Positions 8,762 to 17,264 of a stretch of DNA of 64,000 nucleotides are shown piece by piece; within the stretch, counting starts at the first letter, position 1, and each line of letters opens with the position of its first letter. The position numbers were made by a program, and so were the translations under genes. The notes under the pieces are model-generated. The model was given only the letters and a program-made list of their open reading frames with translations, searched no databases and was not told the origin of the DNA. Source of the stretch: Bacillus sp. UNC41MFS5. GTDB lineage: Bacteria; Bacillota; Bacilli; Bacillales_B; DSM-18226. Where the stretch lies: the NCBI RefSeq assembly GCF_000686805.1, contig NZ_JMLP01000010.1:310001-374000 (forward strand), in the 5' to 3' direction.

Positions 8762-8788
8762 GTCGATTTATATGTATAAAAAGTTTCA
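8762..8788 (-). promoter_or_regulatory. ECF (SigX-type) autoregulatory promoter of sigX-rsiX
   Basis: On the minus strand TGAAAC (8783-8788), a spacer of exactly 17 bases, then CGAC (8762-8765) followed by TA. This fits the remembered SigX consensus TGTAAC-N17-CGAC with one mismatch, and sits just ahead of the sigX ribosome site. Confidence 0.78.
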
Positions 8789-8857
8789 CCTTATAAATAT
8801 AGACTTTTTTGTGACAAAATGAAAGGTATAATTTGGAATTGATTTCCTAAAGGTTTG

Positions 8858-8892
8858 ATAAAAAAACTCATCCAGTTTAATGGATGAGTTTT
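8858..8892. terminator. Hairpin terminator isolating sigX-rsiX from resDE
   Basis: A perfect 12-bp stem (AAAACTCATCCA with its complement) and six-base loop, followed on the minus strand by TTTTTTTATC. It lies downstream of resE and the adjoining repeat and upstream of the sigX promoter. Confidence 0.8.
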
Positions 8893-8898
8893 ATGATA

Positions 8899-9045
8899 TC
8901 TAGCTCCAGCGACCAACGACTAGTGGATTGGCTCTCTCCTCCTTGCGATAAGTCAACATCGAATCGCTGGCGCTCTTCGTGTTTCCTTTATCTCATGCGG
9001 AGCGGTTCCAATCCTGTCGTGCGCTAAACGGTCGCTTCCGCTTTT
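8899..9045. repeat. Dispersed repeat family A, full-length copy 1
   Basis: 147-bp GC-rich element between resE and its terminator. It starts TCTAGCTCCAGCG, has the core GCTCTTCGTGTTTCCTTTAT, and ends TCGCTTCCGCTTTT. It is clearly homologous over its whole length to the copy at 24801-24948, with shortened relatives at 31368 and 59691. The start and end are partly complementary, so RNA from it would fold. It is non-coding. Similar elements are, to my knowledge, common in Bacillaceae genomes. Confidence 0.8.
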
Positions 9046-9095
9046 AAATGTTTCCCGTGTATCAAGAACAATCGGCAAAAAACTTGTTCATTTTA

Positions 9096-10883
9096 CTATT
9101 TTCGAGGTACTAAGAAGGAAAATGTCGTCCCATGTCCGAGTTTACTCTGAACCGAAATATGACCATGGTGTGCATCAATAATATTTTTAACTATGGCTAG
9201 TCCAAGGCCTGTCCCTGCTCTTCCTCTAGTTCTGGCTTTATCGGCTTTATAAAAGCGTTCAAAAACGAACGGCAAGTCTTCTTCGGGAATACCAGAGCCA
9301 GAATCCTGTACTCTAATCATGATTCCCTTTTCGTCTGATGTGACTCTTAATTTAACTGCTCCGCCTTTAGGTGTATGTCTGATTGCATTATCAATTAAAT
9401 TAGTGAGTACCTGTTCGATTCGATCAGGATCAATAGAAATAGAGGTGATTCCATTTTCAATTTCAGTATACAATTGAATTTCATTATCTTTAGCTAATCC
9501 CTGAAACTTATGGATTATACGATTAATAAATGAAGAAATATTAATTTCTTCCATTGTTAATTGGAGATGACCCGCTTCCATTCGCGCCAGGTCCAGCAAC
9601 TCATTTACAAGCCGGCCCATCCGCAATGATTCATCGTAAATGACCTTTGCCATTTCCTTTTTCTCTTCCTGGGATTCAGCAATATCATCTACAATCGCCT
9701 CACTATACCCTTGTAACATCGATATAGGAGTTCTAAGTTCATGTGAAACATTCGCAATAAAGTCTTGTCTCATTTTATCTAACTGCCGTTCCTCTGTCAT
9801 ATCCCTTAAAACAGCAACAGCACCGCGGATAAATCGGTTACTATATAATGGGCTTACTAGGATGACCCAATGCCTGCCTTGAAACGAAATTTCACCAACT
9901 TGTTCTGACTCAGTATCTACTGCTTGTTGAAAAAGATCCATTACCTCTGTTGGGATAGCCTCAGAATCAGAACTAAATCCACCCATTTCATAATACCAAT
10001 ATTGTAGAAAACGGTCAGCTGGGGGATTAGTAATTAAGATTGTACCGTCCCGATTAAAAGTAATAACTCCATCTGCCATACTACTTAAGATACTTGATAG
10101 CTGTTCTTTTTCTTGGCTCAGTGCACTCATATTGAATTTCAATTGTCTGCCCATTTGGTTAAACGCAGTTGCTAATTCACCAATTTCATCATGAGTAAGG
10201 ATGGGAACTTTGGTATCAAACTTCCCTCTAGCCACTTCAAATGCTGCTTCCTTCATCTTTCTTAACGGAGCAGCAATTCTTGTAGATAAAAAGAATGCAA
10301 AAATGGTTGTAAGAATAATTGCGACGCCTGCCACAAGTAGAATAAATTTGGTTGTTTCATGAGTTGTTTCCTGCATGACTTCCGTTGATTGATAAATGAA
10401 GACGGCACTATGCTCTTCCCCAGGAAGATGCAAAGGTACACCGATAATTGAAAACTTAGTTCCCTTATCATCATCATCATTTTCATTGAACGTAAGTGTG
10501 GAAACCTTTTCTACATTAACGTCTCTTTTAAAGACTTGTGATAAATTGGGGTCATTCTTAATATCTGTCAATGATAATCTTTTCGTCTTTTCTGTGTTTG
10601 GAGAGTAGTAGATTTCATTATCATTTTTGATGATGACTACATTATTCACTTTATCGATAATTTCCCATGATATCTCTAATCCAAGTGATAATTCTCCATT
10701 AGTATGTCCTTCTAAAACGTTAGCAATCTTCTCGGCTGTGTTGGTTAAATCCTCTTTCATTCCAAGAGTATTGTAGTTTTGGAAAAATTCGAGAAGCATG
10801 ATTGTTAAGATGAATAGCACAACTGAAACTAATAAAAGGATCGTTAACCATAGCTTTCCTACAACACTTCTTAAAAAGGTCAT
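9096..10883 (-). CDS. resE: ResE, membrane sensor histidine kinase for respiration
   Basis: 595 residues: TM1 (about 11-33), extracellular sensor region (34-176), TM2 (about 178-200), HAMP (201-253), PAS (about 260-365), HisKA with phospho-acceptor H381 (NVSHELRTPIS), and HATPase_c with DNAIRHTPKGG and GTGLGLAIVKN. It phosphorylates ResD under low oxygen or nitric oxide and so controls aerobic and anaerobic respiration genes. It overlaps resD by four bases (ATGA), the classic kinase-regulator coupling. Downstream lie repeat A and a terminator, then sigX. Confidence 0.96.
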   Translation of the reverse strand: MTFLRSVVGKLWLTILLLVSVVLFILTIMLLEFFQNYNTLGMKEDLTNTAEKIANVLEGHTNGELSLGLEISWEIIDKVNNVVIIKNDNEIYYSPNTEKTKRLSLTDIKNDPNLSQVFKRDVNVEKVSTLTFNENDDDDKGTKFSIIGVPLHLPGEEHSAVFIYQSTEVMQETTHETTKFILLVAGVAIILTTIFAFFLSTRIAAPLRKMKEAAFEVARGKFDTKVPILTHDEIGELATAFNQMGRQLKFNMSALSQEKEQLSSILSSMADGVITFNRDGTILITNPPADRFLQYWYYEMGGFSSDSEAIPTEVMDLFQQAVDTESEQVGEISFQGRHWVILVSPLYSNRFIRGAVAVLRDMTEERQLDKMRQDFIANVSHELRTPISMLQGYSEAIVDDIAESQEEKKEMAKVIYDESLRMGRLVNELLDLARMEAGHLQLTMEEINISSFINRIIHKFQGLAKDNEIQLYTEIENGITSISIDPDRIEQVLTNLIDNAIRHTPKGGAVKLRVTSDEKGIMIRVQDSGSGIPEEDLPFVFERFYKADKARTRGRAGTGLGLAIVKNIIDAHHGHISVQSKLGHGTTFSFLVPRK

Positions 10884-11596
10884 TCATTAATAACCTCAAA
10901 TTTATAGCCTACACCCCATACTGTAACAATCATTCTTGCTGCTTGCTCGGAAACTTTATTTAATTTTTCACGGAGACGCTTTACATGCGTATCTACTGTA
11001 CGTAGATCTCCGAAAAACTCGTAATGCCAGACTTCTTTAAGTAATTGTTCACGGTCAAAAACTTTATCTGGTGCTTTCGATAAGAAATAAAGTAATTCAT
11101 ATTCTTTTGGAGTTAAACTAACTTCTTTTCCATCAGCTGTTACTCTGTGTGCATCATTATCAATTGTTAAGTGCGGAAATACAATGACGTCCTTCGTTGT
11201 TGTTTCCGTTTGCAGGTAACTAGTTTGTGATGATCTTCTTAACAAGGCCTTAACCCGTAAGACAACTTCTCGAGGACTGAATGGTTTAACAATATAATCG
11301 TCTGTTCCCACTTCGAATCCTTGAACTCGATTGATTTCTTCACCTTTTGCGGTCAGCATGATTACTGGCGTTGCCTTTTTTTCTCTTAATTCTCGACATA
11401 CTTCAATTCCATCCTTGCCGGGCATCATTAGGTCGAGGAGAATGGCATCGTAATCATTAGCAAATGCTTTCGCTAATGCCTCATTCCCATCTTCTGCTTC
11501 ATCAATTATATAATCTTCTCGCTCTAAGTACATCTTTAATAAGCGACGAATTCTTTCCTCATCATCTACCACTAAAATTTTTACGTCTTTATCCAT
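10880..11596 (-). CDS. resD: ResD, OmpR-family response regulator
   Basis: 239 residues: receiver domain (about 5-118) with acidic pocket DD11-12, phospho-acceptor D55 (LLDLMMPG) and lysine in VKPFSP, and a winged-helix DNA-binding domain (about 140-236, LTPKEYELLYFL, DTHVKRLREKL). I place the start at 11596 rather than the ATG at 11632, because GGGGGGA lies eight bases before it and the product then aligns with B. subtilis ResD. It activates resA, ctaA and nitrite/nitrate respiration genes when phosphorylated by ResE. A 180-base gap with a terminator separates it from resC, so resDE has its own promoter as well. Confidence 0.95.
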   Translation of the reverse strand: MDKDVKILVVDDEERIRRLLKMYLEREDYIIDEAEDGNEALAKAFANDYDAILLDLMMPGKDGIEVCRELREKKATPVIMLTAKGEEINRVQGFEVGTDDYIVKPFSPREVVLRVKALLRRSSQTSYLQTETTTKDVIVFPHLTIDNDAHRVTADGKEVSLTPKEYELLYFLSKAPDKVFDREQLLKEVWHYEFFGDLRTVDTHVKRLREKLNKVSEQAARMIVTVWGVGYKFEVINE

Positions 11597-11715
11597 TATT
11601 AATCCCCCCATGGAGTTTATTTTACAAAACACTATTGTTTTATGCTATATTTTCCTGCTAATTTCCCGTTTAAAAAGTGACAATATTTTGACAAACCATA
11701 AAAACATTTAAAGTT

Positions 11716-11749
11716 TTAAAAAGGCCCCCACTTTTTTAAAAGTGAAGGC
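11716..11749 (-). terminator. Terminator after resC
   Basis: On the minus strand, GCCTTCACTTTT pairs with AAAAGTGGGGGC (two G-U pairs), followed by TTTTTAAAA. It separates resABC from resDE and probably allows partial readthrough, as known for B. subtilis res. Confidence 0.72.
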
Positions 11750-11778
11750 TATAAAATTTCTAGTTATCAATTATTAAA

Positions 11779-12966
11779 TTAAGAACCAGCATATGAATGA
11801 AGTCCAGCAATAATAAGATTAACAGCAACAAGGTTAAACATTATTATTATGAAGCCAATTACTGCAAGCCATGCAGACTTTTCTCCATGCCACCCTTTTG
11901 AAAGACGGAGATGTAAAAATGCTGCATAGAATAAAAAGGTAATTAATGCCCATACTTCTTTTGGGTCCCATCCCCAGAATCTAGACCAAGCCATTTGTGC
12001 CCAAATCATAGCAAAAATGAGTGCGCCAAGAGTAAAAACCGGAAAACCAATTAATACAGACCGGTAGCTAATCTCATCAACAAAGTCTAGTTTAATGTTT
12101 TTAACAATCGGTTTCAGGGCTGCAGCAATTCGCTTTCTTAAAATTAATCTAATTAATCCGTAAATAACAAGTCCCGCCATCAATGACCAAATGACAGTAT
12201 TTAATTTTTTTGCATTAATGAAGGCAGGAACCTCAAACAATGGTTTGAATCCATCTTTAGTTAATAGTTCCCCTTCATGTGGTCCGGAAAGGGCAGGCAT
12301 CGTATATTCAACATTTGCCACATTATCATGTTTATCGATCCAATTAAATTTCTCATGAAAACCCAAACCAGAAAAAATCGAAGCTACGGCAACAAAACCG
12401 AGAACGGTCACTAATGCAAACATCACCATTTCAAGCCAAAATGTTTGTCTGCTGGATTTTGTTTGATCAATTGCCTTTACAAGATAAATAAGTCCTGCCG
12501 CAAAGCTAATGGATAAAATAGCTTCCCCAATCGCCGCGGTAGTTACATGAATATGCAGCCAATAACTTTGTAAAGCCGGTATTAATGGTGTAATATCCTT
12601 TGGAAACATACTAGCATAAGCAATAACCAGTATAGCTACTGGCATTGTAAATAATCCCAGTAAGGTGGTCCGATAAATAAAATAAATAACGATAAATGCA
12701 CCCACAAGAGCCATTCCAAAGAATGTCGTGAACTCAAACATATTACTCACGGGAGCGTGTCCCGCAGCAATCCATCTAGTAATAAAGTAACCCAGTTGTG
12801 AAATAAAACCAACAATCGTTAACAGGACAGCAATTTTGCCCCATCTATTGGTTCCTTCCTTTTCATTACCTGGCTTCTTTGATTTAATCGACCCTCCGAA
12901 AAATAGGGTTGCAACTAAATAAAGAATAAAAGATATAAATAATAAATTACTACTTAATGTTGCCAA
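11779..12966 (-). CDS. resC: ResC, cytochrome c maturation membrane protein (CcsA/CcmC family)
   Basis: 395-residue polytopic membrane protein with about eight hydrophobic segments and the tryptophan-rich heme-handling motif [14 protein letters not shown] near residue 330, with conserved histidines flanking it. With ResB it forms the System II complex that carries heme across the membrane and attaches it to apocytochrome c. The start is TTG at 12966, directly abutting the resB stop codon; its ribosome site GGGGGGAG is formed by the last resB codons, so the two should be made together. Confidence 0.94.
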   Translation of the reverse strand: MATLSSNLLFISFILYLVATLFFGGSIKSKKPGNEKEGTNRWGKIAVLLTIVGFISQLGYFITRWIAAGHAPVSNMFEFTTFFGMALVGAFIVIYFIYRTTLLGLFTMPVAILVIAYASMFPKDITPLIPALQSYWLHIHVTTAAIGEAILSISFAAGLIYLVKAIDQTKSSRQTFWLEMVMFALVTVLGFVAVASIFSGLGFHEKFNWIDKHDNVANVEYTMPALSGPHEGELLTKDGFKPLFEVPAFINAKKLNTVIWSLMAGLVIYGLIRLILRKRIAAALKPIVKNIKLDFVDEISYRSVLIGFPVFTLGALIFAMIWAQMAWSRFWGWDPKEVWALITFLFYAAFLHLRLSKGWHGEKSAWLAVIGFIIIMFNLVAVNLIIAGLHSYAGS

Positions 12967-14589
12967 TTAGACTCCCCCCTTATCCGTTTCTTCTAATTGC
13001 GCTTGATCGCTTGGCATTTTAAGATTCGTACCTGCCAATACACCTTCAATTTCTCGTTTTAGTCCATACCAATTTTTATTTGTGTGCGCAGCAATCCAGA
13101 CTTCGCCGTTTTTGTTTTGAAGCCAAATGCGGCGATGATTCCAATAGGCACCTTGAATAACACCAATCATAAAGATGATTCCGCCTATAATAATTACCCA
13201 TAGGGTTGAATCTTTACGAACAATAAAGCCTGAAACATTTGTTGTTTCGATTCCTTTGAAAGACATCTTATATTGGTTAGCACCAAATGGTTCAATTGTT
13301 TGCTTGATGGCTACAAAACTTGTTTCTCCTTTTGGCTTATCAGGAGTCACCATTCGAAAGACAAAAGCAGGGTTGTTGGGTACACGTGATTTAGTGGTTG
13401 GCTCGCCATTGTCTGCAAATTCAAAGTCAGGAAAATAGTTTAGTATTTCCACCGAATTGCCATTTCCGAGGTCATACTTCATCTTTGGGTCTCTTAGGTC
13501 AATTGTAAGTTCGCCCATGGATTTATTTGTCTTTTTATTTGTCAAACCAAATGACATTTTATTTAATTCATTCCTGAATGAAGCTTGGAAAACCGAATAG
13601 CCTTCATATGTGAGTGGTAAATTTACACGTACCTTATAATCTTCAATCTTCTTAAGTGTTGGTTTCTCACCAGGGAGATTTTGTCCAACCCGTTTATATA
13701 GAACAACGTTAGATTGATAATTTTTTACAACTTCCCCGGCCTTATCAATCGCCTTTTCAAAGGTCTTATCTTTATTTTTATCGTAATGCTCCAGAATGAA
13801 CTTGTTATTTTGAAGATAGAACTGTCCATCCGTCTCTGGAACAACAGCTGTTTCACCTTCCCGCACCCAAAGGTCTTCATTTACATACATACCAGGAATA
13901 AAGCGCAGCATACCACCGAATAAGAAAATAATTAATCCAACATGGTTTACATATGGACCCCAGCGAGAAAACCGACCCTTTTCCGCTAAAATATCGCCAT
14001 TTTCTTCACGAATATGGTATCGCCGTGCTTGTAAATGTTTCTTAACGGTCGAAAAATCACTTTCACTCGCTACTTCGTTCACACCGAAAACACGCTGGCG
14101 TTTTAAAAAGCCTTCATGTCGAGTTACTCTTTGGGCCTTCAGGGCCTTATATAATGGTACAACTCGATCAAGACTACAAATGACTAGTGATATTCCAATC
14201 ATCGCAATCAAGACTAAGTACCACCAAGAACTATATAGGTTATTAAATCCCAATTGGTAATATAATTTACCAAACCAGCCATATTCTTGCTCGTAGTATA
14301 CATCTGCAGGTAAATCGATATACATTTCTTGAGGCAAAATGGTACCAAGAGATGAGGCAATTAAGGTAATAATAATCAACCAAACTCCAACTTTTACTGA
14401 TGAAAAAAAGTTCCATATTTTATCAATAATCGTTTTATTGTATGTTTGTGAACGGCGTGCACTCCCTTCATAGCGCATATCAATAAGCTGATCTGTATTA
14501 GTTTGAATGATCAGCTCTTTTCCACATGCTTCACATAAAACGGTTCCATGGGGATTCACATGCCCACATTCACATTTAACATCATTCAT
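12967..14589 (-). CDS. resB: ResB, cytochrome c biogenesis protein (System II)
   Basis: 540 residues with a short N-terminal zinc-ribbon-like segment (CECGHVNPHGTVLCEACG), three transmembrane segments in the first 240 residues (about 63-85, 115-140, 205-228), a large extracytoplasmic domain (about 235-455) and a last transmembrane segment (about 458-480). This is the ResB/Ccs1 architecture. It partners with ResC in heme export and ligation, while ResA keeps the apocytochrome cysteines reduced. AGGGAG lies ten bases before the ATG; resA ends 21 bases upstream, so resABC is one operon. Confidence 0.94.
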   Translation of the reverse strand: MNDVKCECGHVNPHGTVLCEACGKELIIQTNTDQLIDMRYEGSARRSQTYNKTIIDKIWNFFSSVKVGVWLIIITLIASSLGTILPQEMYIDLPADVYYEQEYGWFGKLYYQLGFNNLYSSWWYLVLIAMIGISLVICSLDRVVPLYKALKAQRVTRHEGFLKRQRVFGVNEVASESDFSTVKKHLQARRYHIREENGDILAEKGRFSRWGPYVNHVGLIIFLFGGMLRFIPGMYVNEDLWVREGETAVVPETDGQFYLQNNKFILEHYDKNKDKTFEKAIDKAGEVVKNYQSNVVLYKRVGQNLPGEKPTLKKIEDYKVRVNLPLTYEGYSVFQASFRNELNKMSFGLTNKKTNKSMGELTIDLRDPKMKYDLGNGNSVEILNYFPDFEFADNGEPTTKSRVPNNPAFVFRMVTPDKPKGETSFVAIKQTIEPFGANQYKMSFKGIETTNVSGFIVRKDSTLWVIIIGGIIFMIGVIQGAYWNHRRIWLQNKNGEVWIAAHTNKNWYGLKREIEGVLAGTNLKMPSDQAQLEETDKGGV

Positions 14590-14610
14590 TCGAAAAAACT
14601 CCCTACAACC

Positions 14611-15135
14611 TTAAGGTTTAATTTTCTCCATAAACTCCCTTACTTTTTCTTCCGTAAGTTCACCTGTATAATACTCTACGACCTCGCCATTCTTATCAAT
14701 CAAAAATGTAGCTGGAAGCGGATCAATTCCATAAGTACTCATGACTTCTTTATCCGTATCAATCATAATCGGAAAATCCAGTTTTAGACGCTCTGCAAAT
14801 TGATTAACTGCGAGTTCAGATTCTTGAATATCTACTGTCAAGACTTGAACACCTTTGTCTTTATACTGATGATACTGATTATTAATATAAGGCATTTCCT
14901 TTTTACATGGCGGGCACCATGTTCCCCAGAAATTCAGGAATACCCCTTGTCCACGATAATCTGAAAGCTGATGCTTTTTTCCTTGCATATCGACCAATGC
15001 AAAATCAGGAGCCTGTGCACCCACCGCAACTTTTTGCTTAGTATCTTTTGTAAAATTTGCATATAACGTATAAACAACGGCAGCACCTAGTAAAAGTAAG
15101 ATGATGGATCTCATAACTAATCGCCGTTTTTTCAT
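14611..15135 (-). CDS. resA: ResA, membrane-anchored thiol-disulfide oxidoreductase
   Basis: 174 residues: N-terminal signal anchor (about 8-26) and an extracytoplasmic thioredoxin fold with active site C74-P75-P76-C77 and the conserved E80 (WCPPCKKEMPY). It reduces the heme-binding cysteines of apocytochrome c. B. subtilis ResA, as I recall it, has CEPC; here the glutamate next to the first cysteine is proline while E80 is kept. GGGAGGG lies seven bases before the ATG. It is the first gene of resABC, behind a promoter with a candidate ResD site. Confidence 0.94.
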   Translation of the reverse strand: MKKRRLVMRSIILLLLGAAVVYTLYANFTKDTKQKVAVGAQAPDFALVDMQGKKHQLSDYRGQGVFLNFWGTWCPPCKKEMPYINNQYHQYKDKGVQVLTVDIQESELAVNQFAERLKLDFPIMIDTDKEVMSTYGIDPLPATFLIDKNGEVVEYYTGELTEEKVREFMEKIKP

Positions 15136-15174
15136 AAAAAAACCCTCCCATAACCACTTGACACAGTTTGTCTA

Positions 15175-15201
15175 ATTATAGCATTTTCCAATATATTCAC
15201 A
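15175..15201 (-). promoter_or_regulatory. Candidate resA promoter with ResD-like box
   Basis: On the minus strand a perfect TATAAT (15175-15180) lies about 40 bases before resA, with no good -35 hexamer. TGTGAATAT at 15193-15201 resembles the ResD recognition element TTTGTGAAT at the activator position. A weak -35 plus an activator box fits ResD-dependent transcription of resABC, as known in B. subtilis. Confidence 0.5.
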
Positions 15202-15232
15202 GTGTTTACACAGAACAAAATTTGTGACGGTT

Positions 15233-15970
15233 TTATGAATTTTTTTTGGCTGATCCCATCCCGATTGCTCTAAGTTGCTTTACTTCATGTGGTGTCAGTT
15301 CTCGAGCGTCACCTGTTCTTAAGCCACTTAATGTTAAGAAACCGTAGCGTTCACGCTTTAATTTCAACACTTCATGGCCAATCGCTTCGAACATCCTTCT
15401 AACCTGACGGTTTCTACCTTCATGGATGGTTATTTCAACGATTGCAGCTTGTTTTTTACTATCTGCCGAGAGCAATTTCACTCTTGCAGGGGCTGTTTTT
15501 CCATCTTCTAGACGGATACCCCTTTCTAGTTTCCTTAAATTCTCCTTTAAGGGAATTCCTTTTACTTTTGCTACATAAACCTTATCAATTTCATTTTTAG
15601 GATGCATCAGTAAATTAGCAAACTCCCCGTCATTGGTTAACACTAATAAACCGGATGTATCGTAATCAAGACGGCCAACGGGATATATTCTTTCTTTTAA
15701 ATGCGGAAAGAAATCCGTGACTACTTTTCTGCCCTTATCATCATTAACACTTGAGATGACTCCTCTTGGTTTATATAAAAGGAAATAAACAGGTTCTTCT
15801 TTCTCAATCTGAATTCCATCTACTTCTACCCTATCAGATGTAGAAACTTTCAGGCCAAGTTCTGTAACAACCTTTCCATTAACCTTTACGCGCCCTTCTT
15901 TTATTAGGTCCTCCGCTTTTCTTCTAGAAGCAATGCCCGCCCGAGCAATTACTTTTTGTAATCTTTCCAT
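15233..15970 (-). CDS. rluB: RluB, 23S rRNA pseudouridine synthase
   Basis: 245 residues: S4 RNA-binding domain (about 2-60, RLQKVIARAGIASRRKAE) followed by the RsuA/RluB catalytic domain with the active-site aspartate in GRLDYDTSGLLVLTNDG (about 98-114) and the C-terminal GRNRQVRRMFEA motif. It modifies a uridine of 23S rRNA in the peptidyl-transferase region. Start supported by GAGGTGG seven bases upstream. Between spmB and resA, it keeps the B. subtilis order; it ends about 30 bases before the resA promoter. Confidence 0.93.
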   Translation of the reverse strand: MERLQKVIARAGIASRRKAEDLIKEGRVKVNGKVVTELGLKVSTSDRVEVDGIQIEKEEPVYFLLYKPRGVISSVNDDKGRKVVTDFFPHLKERIYPVGRLDYDTSGLLVLTNDGEFANLLMHPKNEIDKVYVAKVKGIPLKENLRKLERGIRLEDGKTAPARVKLLSADSKKQAAIVEITIHEGRNRQVRRMFEAIGHEVLKLKRERYGFLTLSGLRTGDARELTPHEVKQLRAIGMGSAKKNS

Positions 15971-16083
15971 TATTCCACCTCGAATTTATCTATATAAAAC
16001 GATTTGACAGCAGCAAACTGCATCCTATCCTTATGAATTATGACACAATTCCTTCACTTTTCAAAGTAACGGACATTATTACA

Positions 16084-16117
16084 GAAAAATAAAATAGCAT
16101 GTCCAAAGAACATGCTA
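16084..16117 (-). terminator. Terminator after spmB
   Basis: On the minus strand TAGCATGT and ACATGCTA form a stem with a short loop, followed by TTTTATTTTT. Confidence 0.8.
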
Positions 16118-16130
16118 CATTCATGTAAAT

Positions 16131-16670
16131 TTATTTTGTACTACCAAAGATTAATGCAACAACTGCAATCGCCGCTATAATGCCGACAACGTCCGCGAGA
16201 AGTCCTACTTTTAAAGCATCCCCCATTTTTTTAATACCAACGGCTCCAAAATAAACGGTTAACACATAAAAAGTCGTGTCAGTACTCCCTTGCAAAACAG
16301 ATGCTAGACGGCCAATAAATGAATCAGGACCATAAACAGCAATTAAATCACTTGTCATCCCAAGTGCTGCATTCCCAGAAATTGGCCTTATGATGAGTAA
16401 AGGCACAATTTCAGCAGGTACTCCCATTGTTTTCATGAGTGGACGAATCCAATTCATTAAAGCCTCTAGTGCACCAGATGCTCGGAAGACGGAAATAGCC
16501 ACAAGCATACCAACAAGAAAGGGAATAATGGATACGGCAATTTTAATGCCTTCCTTTCCGCCCTCAACAAAACTTTCATAAGTAGAGACTCGTTTGATCG
16601 TACCATATAATAGAATTAACCCAATGAGTAATGGAATAAATGTTAATGAAATTACCGAAATGAGTTCCAT
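16131..16670 (-). CDS. spmB: SpmB, spore maturation protein B
   Basis: 179-residue membrane protein of the nucleoside-recognition (Gate) fold, with about five hydrophobic segments and the conserved RPISGNAALGM stretch. Together with SpmA it is needed for full dehydration of the spore core in B. subtilis; the molecular mechanism is unknown, though the fold resembles transporter gates. It starts seven bases after the spmA stop, and the dacB-spmA-spmB order is conserved. Expected to be transcribed in the mother cell with dacB. Confidence 0.93.
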   Translation of the reverse strand: MELISVISLTFIPLLIGLILLYGTIKRVSTYESFVEGGKEGIKIAVSIIPFLVGMLVAISVFRASGALEALMNWIRPLMKTMGVPAEIVPLLIIRPISGNAALGMTSDLIAVYGPDSFIGRLASVLQGSTDTTFYVLTVYFGAVGIKKMGDALKVGLLADVVGIIAAIAVVALIFGSTK

Positions 16671-16676
16671 GCATCT

Positions 16677-17264
16677 TCATCCTTTTCTGTTTCTGCGATA
16701 ATAGAAATAACGATCAATTAGGATCGCACCTAGTGCGGAAATAATAGTTGCAATGATTGTTGGAATGACAATCTCCGTAGGAGATGCTGAATGATAGTTC
16801 ATTCTAATCGCAATGACAGTAGTGGGAATAATCGTAATACTTGCCGTATTAATTGCTAAAAAGGTGACCATGGATCTGCTAGCTGAATCCTTTCCTCCAT
16901 TTAATTTTTTTAATTCTTCCATCGCCTTAATTCCTAAGGGGGTGGCGGCATTCCCTAATCCAAACATGTTAGAAATCATATTGGATAATATATATCCCAT
17001 CGCTGGATGGTTAACTGGTACCTCCGGGAAAAGTCGTTTAACAAGCGGTCGAAAAAATCTAGATAGACGTTCCAGAAGGCCCGACTCCTCCGCAATCCGC
17101 ATCATTCCAAGCCAAAAGACCAGGACACTAATAAGTCCGATACAAAGTGTCACCGCTTCTTTCGCCCCATCAAAGATTGCTTTGTTCACTTCAGCCATTG
17201 TTCCATTGATTAGTGCGAAAATAAAACCAACAATGAACATAAACACCCAGATATAATTAACCAT
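16677..17264 (-). CDS. spmA: SpmA, spore maturation protein A
   Basis: 195-residue membrane protein, also with the nucleoside-recognition (Gate) domain; key stretch NMISNMFGLGNAATPLGIKAM (about 90-110) and a basic C-terminus (RYFYYRRNRKG). Partner of SpmB in spore core dehydration. It overlaps the dacB 3' end by eight bases and is followed closely by spmB, so the three genes form one transcript and are probably coupled. Confidence 0.93.
   Translation of the reverse strand: MVNYIWVFMFIVGFIFALINGTMAEVNKAIFDGAKEAVTLCIGLISVLVFWLGMMRIAEESGLLERLSRFFRPLVKRLFPEVPVNHPAMGYILSNMISNMFGLGNAATPLGIKAMEELKKLNGGKDSASRSMVTFLAINTASITIIPTTVIAIRMNYHSASPTEIVIPTIIATIISALGAILIDRYFYYRRNRKG

Noticed and set aside
16813..17256. 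147-codon plus-strand ORF
   Set aside because: Entirely antisense to spmA, which has clear homology and operon context; the composition is that of a shadow frame.
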